Below are positions 63,980-64,000 of a stretch of 64,000 nt of DNA, in pieces. Location of the stretch: contig JAFGOZ010000071.1 of the NCBI GenBank assembly GCA_016926235.1, positions 17,310 to 81,309 of the forward strand, written 5' to 3'. Position 1 is the stretch's first letter; each line of letters opens with the position of its first letter. Source of the DNA: Bacteroidales bacterium. GTDB taxonomy: Bacteria; Bacteroidota; Bacteroidia; Bacteroidales; UBA10428. A program made the translations under genes and the position numbers. Under the pieces are notes generated by a model that was not told where the DNA came from, ran no database searches, and saw nothing but the letters and a program-made list of their open reading frames with translations.

Positions 63980-64000
63980 CATCGAAAAACATAATTTTCG

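Noticed and set aside
1..64000. Insertion sequences, prophage or defence islands
   Set aside because: No transposase, integrase, phage structural, restriction or toxin-antitoxin motif was recognised in any frame.

Overview
The window is AT-rich chromosomal DNA from a member of the Bacteroidota, probably class Bacteroidia. The evidence is a FecI-type sigma factor with a FecR anti-sigma factor, a secreted protein with a type IX secretion C-terminal sorting domain, a FucP/FucI sugar cluster of Bacteroidota type, TamB and SiaC-family proteins, and several TAnnTTTG promoter elements, the -7 box typical of this phylum. I see no rRNA, tRNA, CRISPR array, insertion sequence or phage gene. The gaps between genes do hold several families of short degenerate inverted repeats.

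Layout. 1-1700: 3' part of a long-chain acyl-CoA ligase. 1707-9506: ECF sigma factor, FecR, an STN-domain outer-membrane barrel protein and a 1564-residue type IX secreted protein, probably one cell-surface signalling unit. 9518-15628: zinc-ribbon protein, ssb, a membrane histidine kinase, a BlaI repressor overlapping an M56 (BlaR1-like) protease fused to ankyrin repeats, and a small secreted protein. 15864-34637: a large sugar catabolic region. A leftward operon encodes a lipoyl E2, a fused E1, a PHP-domain protein, a short-chain dehydrogenase and a zinc alcohol dehydrogenase. It faces a GntR/UTRA regulator across a region holding a perfect 20-bp palindrome. A second leftward operon encodes FucP, a mutarotase, an aldo/keto reductase, an amidohydrolase (fuconolactonase-like) and L-fucose isomerase. 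A racemase-family protein and a BASS transporter follow on the plus strand, then a split transketolase on the minus strand. No fuculokinase or fuculose-phosphate aldolase is present, so the lower half of the pathway may be non-classical.

34916-42498: ClC channel, two paralogous small membrane proteins, a single-domain response regulator, an MFS transporter, a TlpA-like thioredoxin, a SiaC-family protein and tsaD. 42597-51864: TamB-like protein, ExbB/ExbD/TonB, a TSUP transporter, a possible small protein and glyA. 51972-63890: penicillin-acylase-family hydrolase, Omp85-type barrel protein, a second SiaC next to a very large SpoIIE-domain sensor phosphatase, an acetyltransferase, a quinone-reductase-like flavoprotein, a TetR regulator and an M28 peptidase.

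The items most worth pursuing are: (1) the fucose region with its E1/E2-PHP-SDR-ADH operon; (2) seven GGGACG elements spaced 20-21 bp apart upstream of fucP; (3) three identical TACGA-N6-TCGTA dyads around the promoter of the BlaI/ankyrin-BlaR1 pair; and (4) the ankyrin-tailed BlaR1 itself. All functional calls come from reading sequence motifs by eye; no database search was possible.
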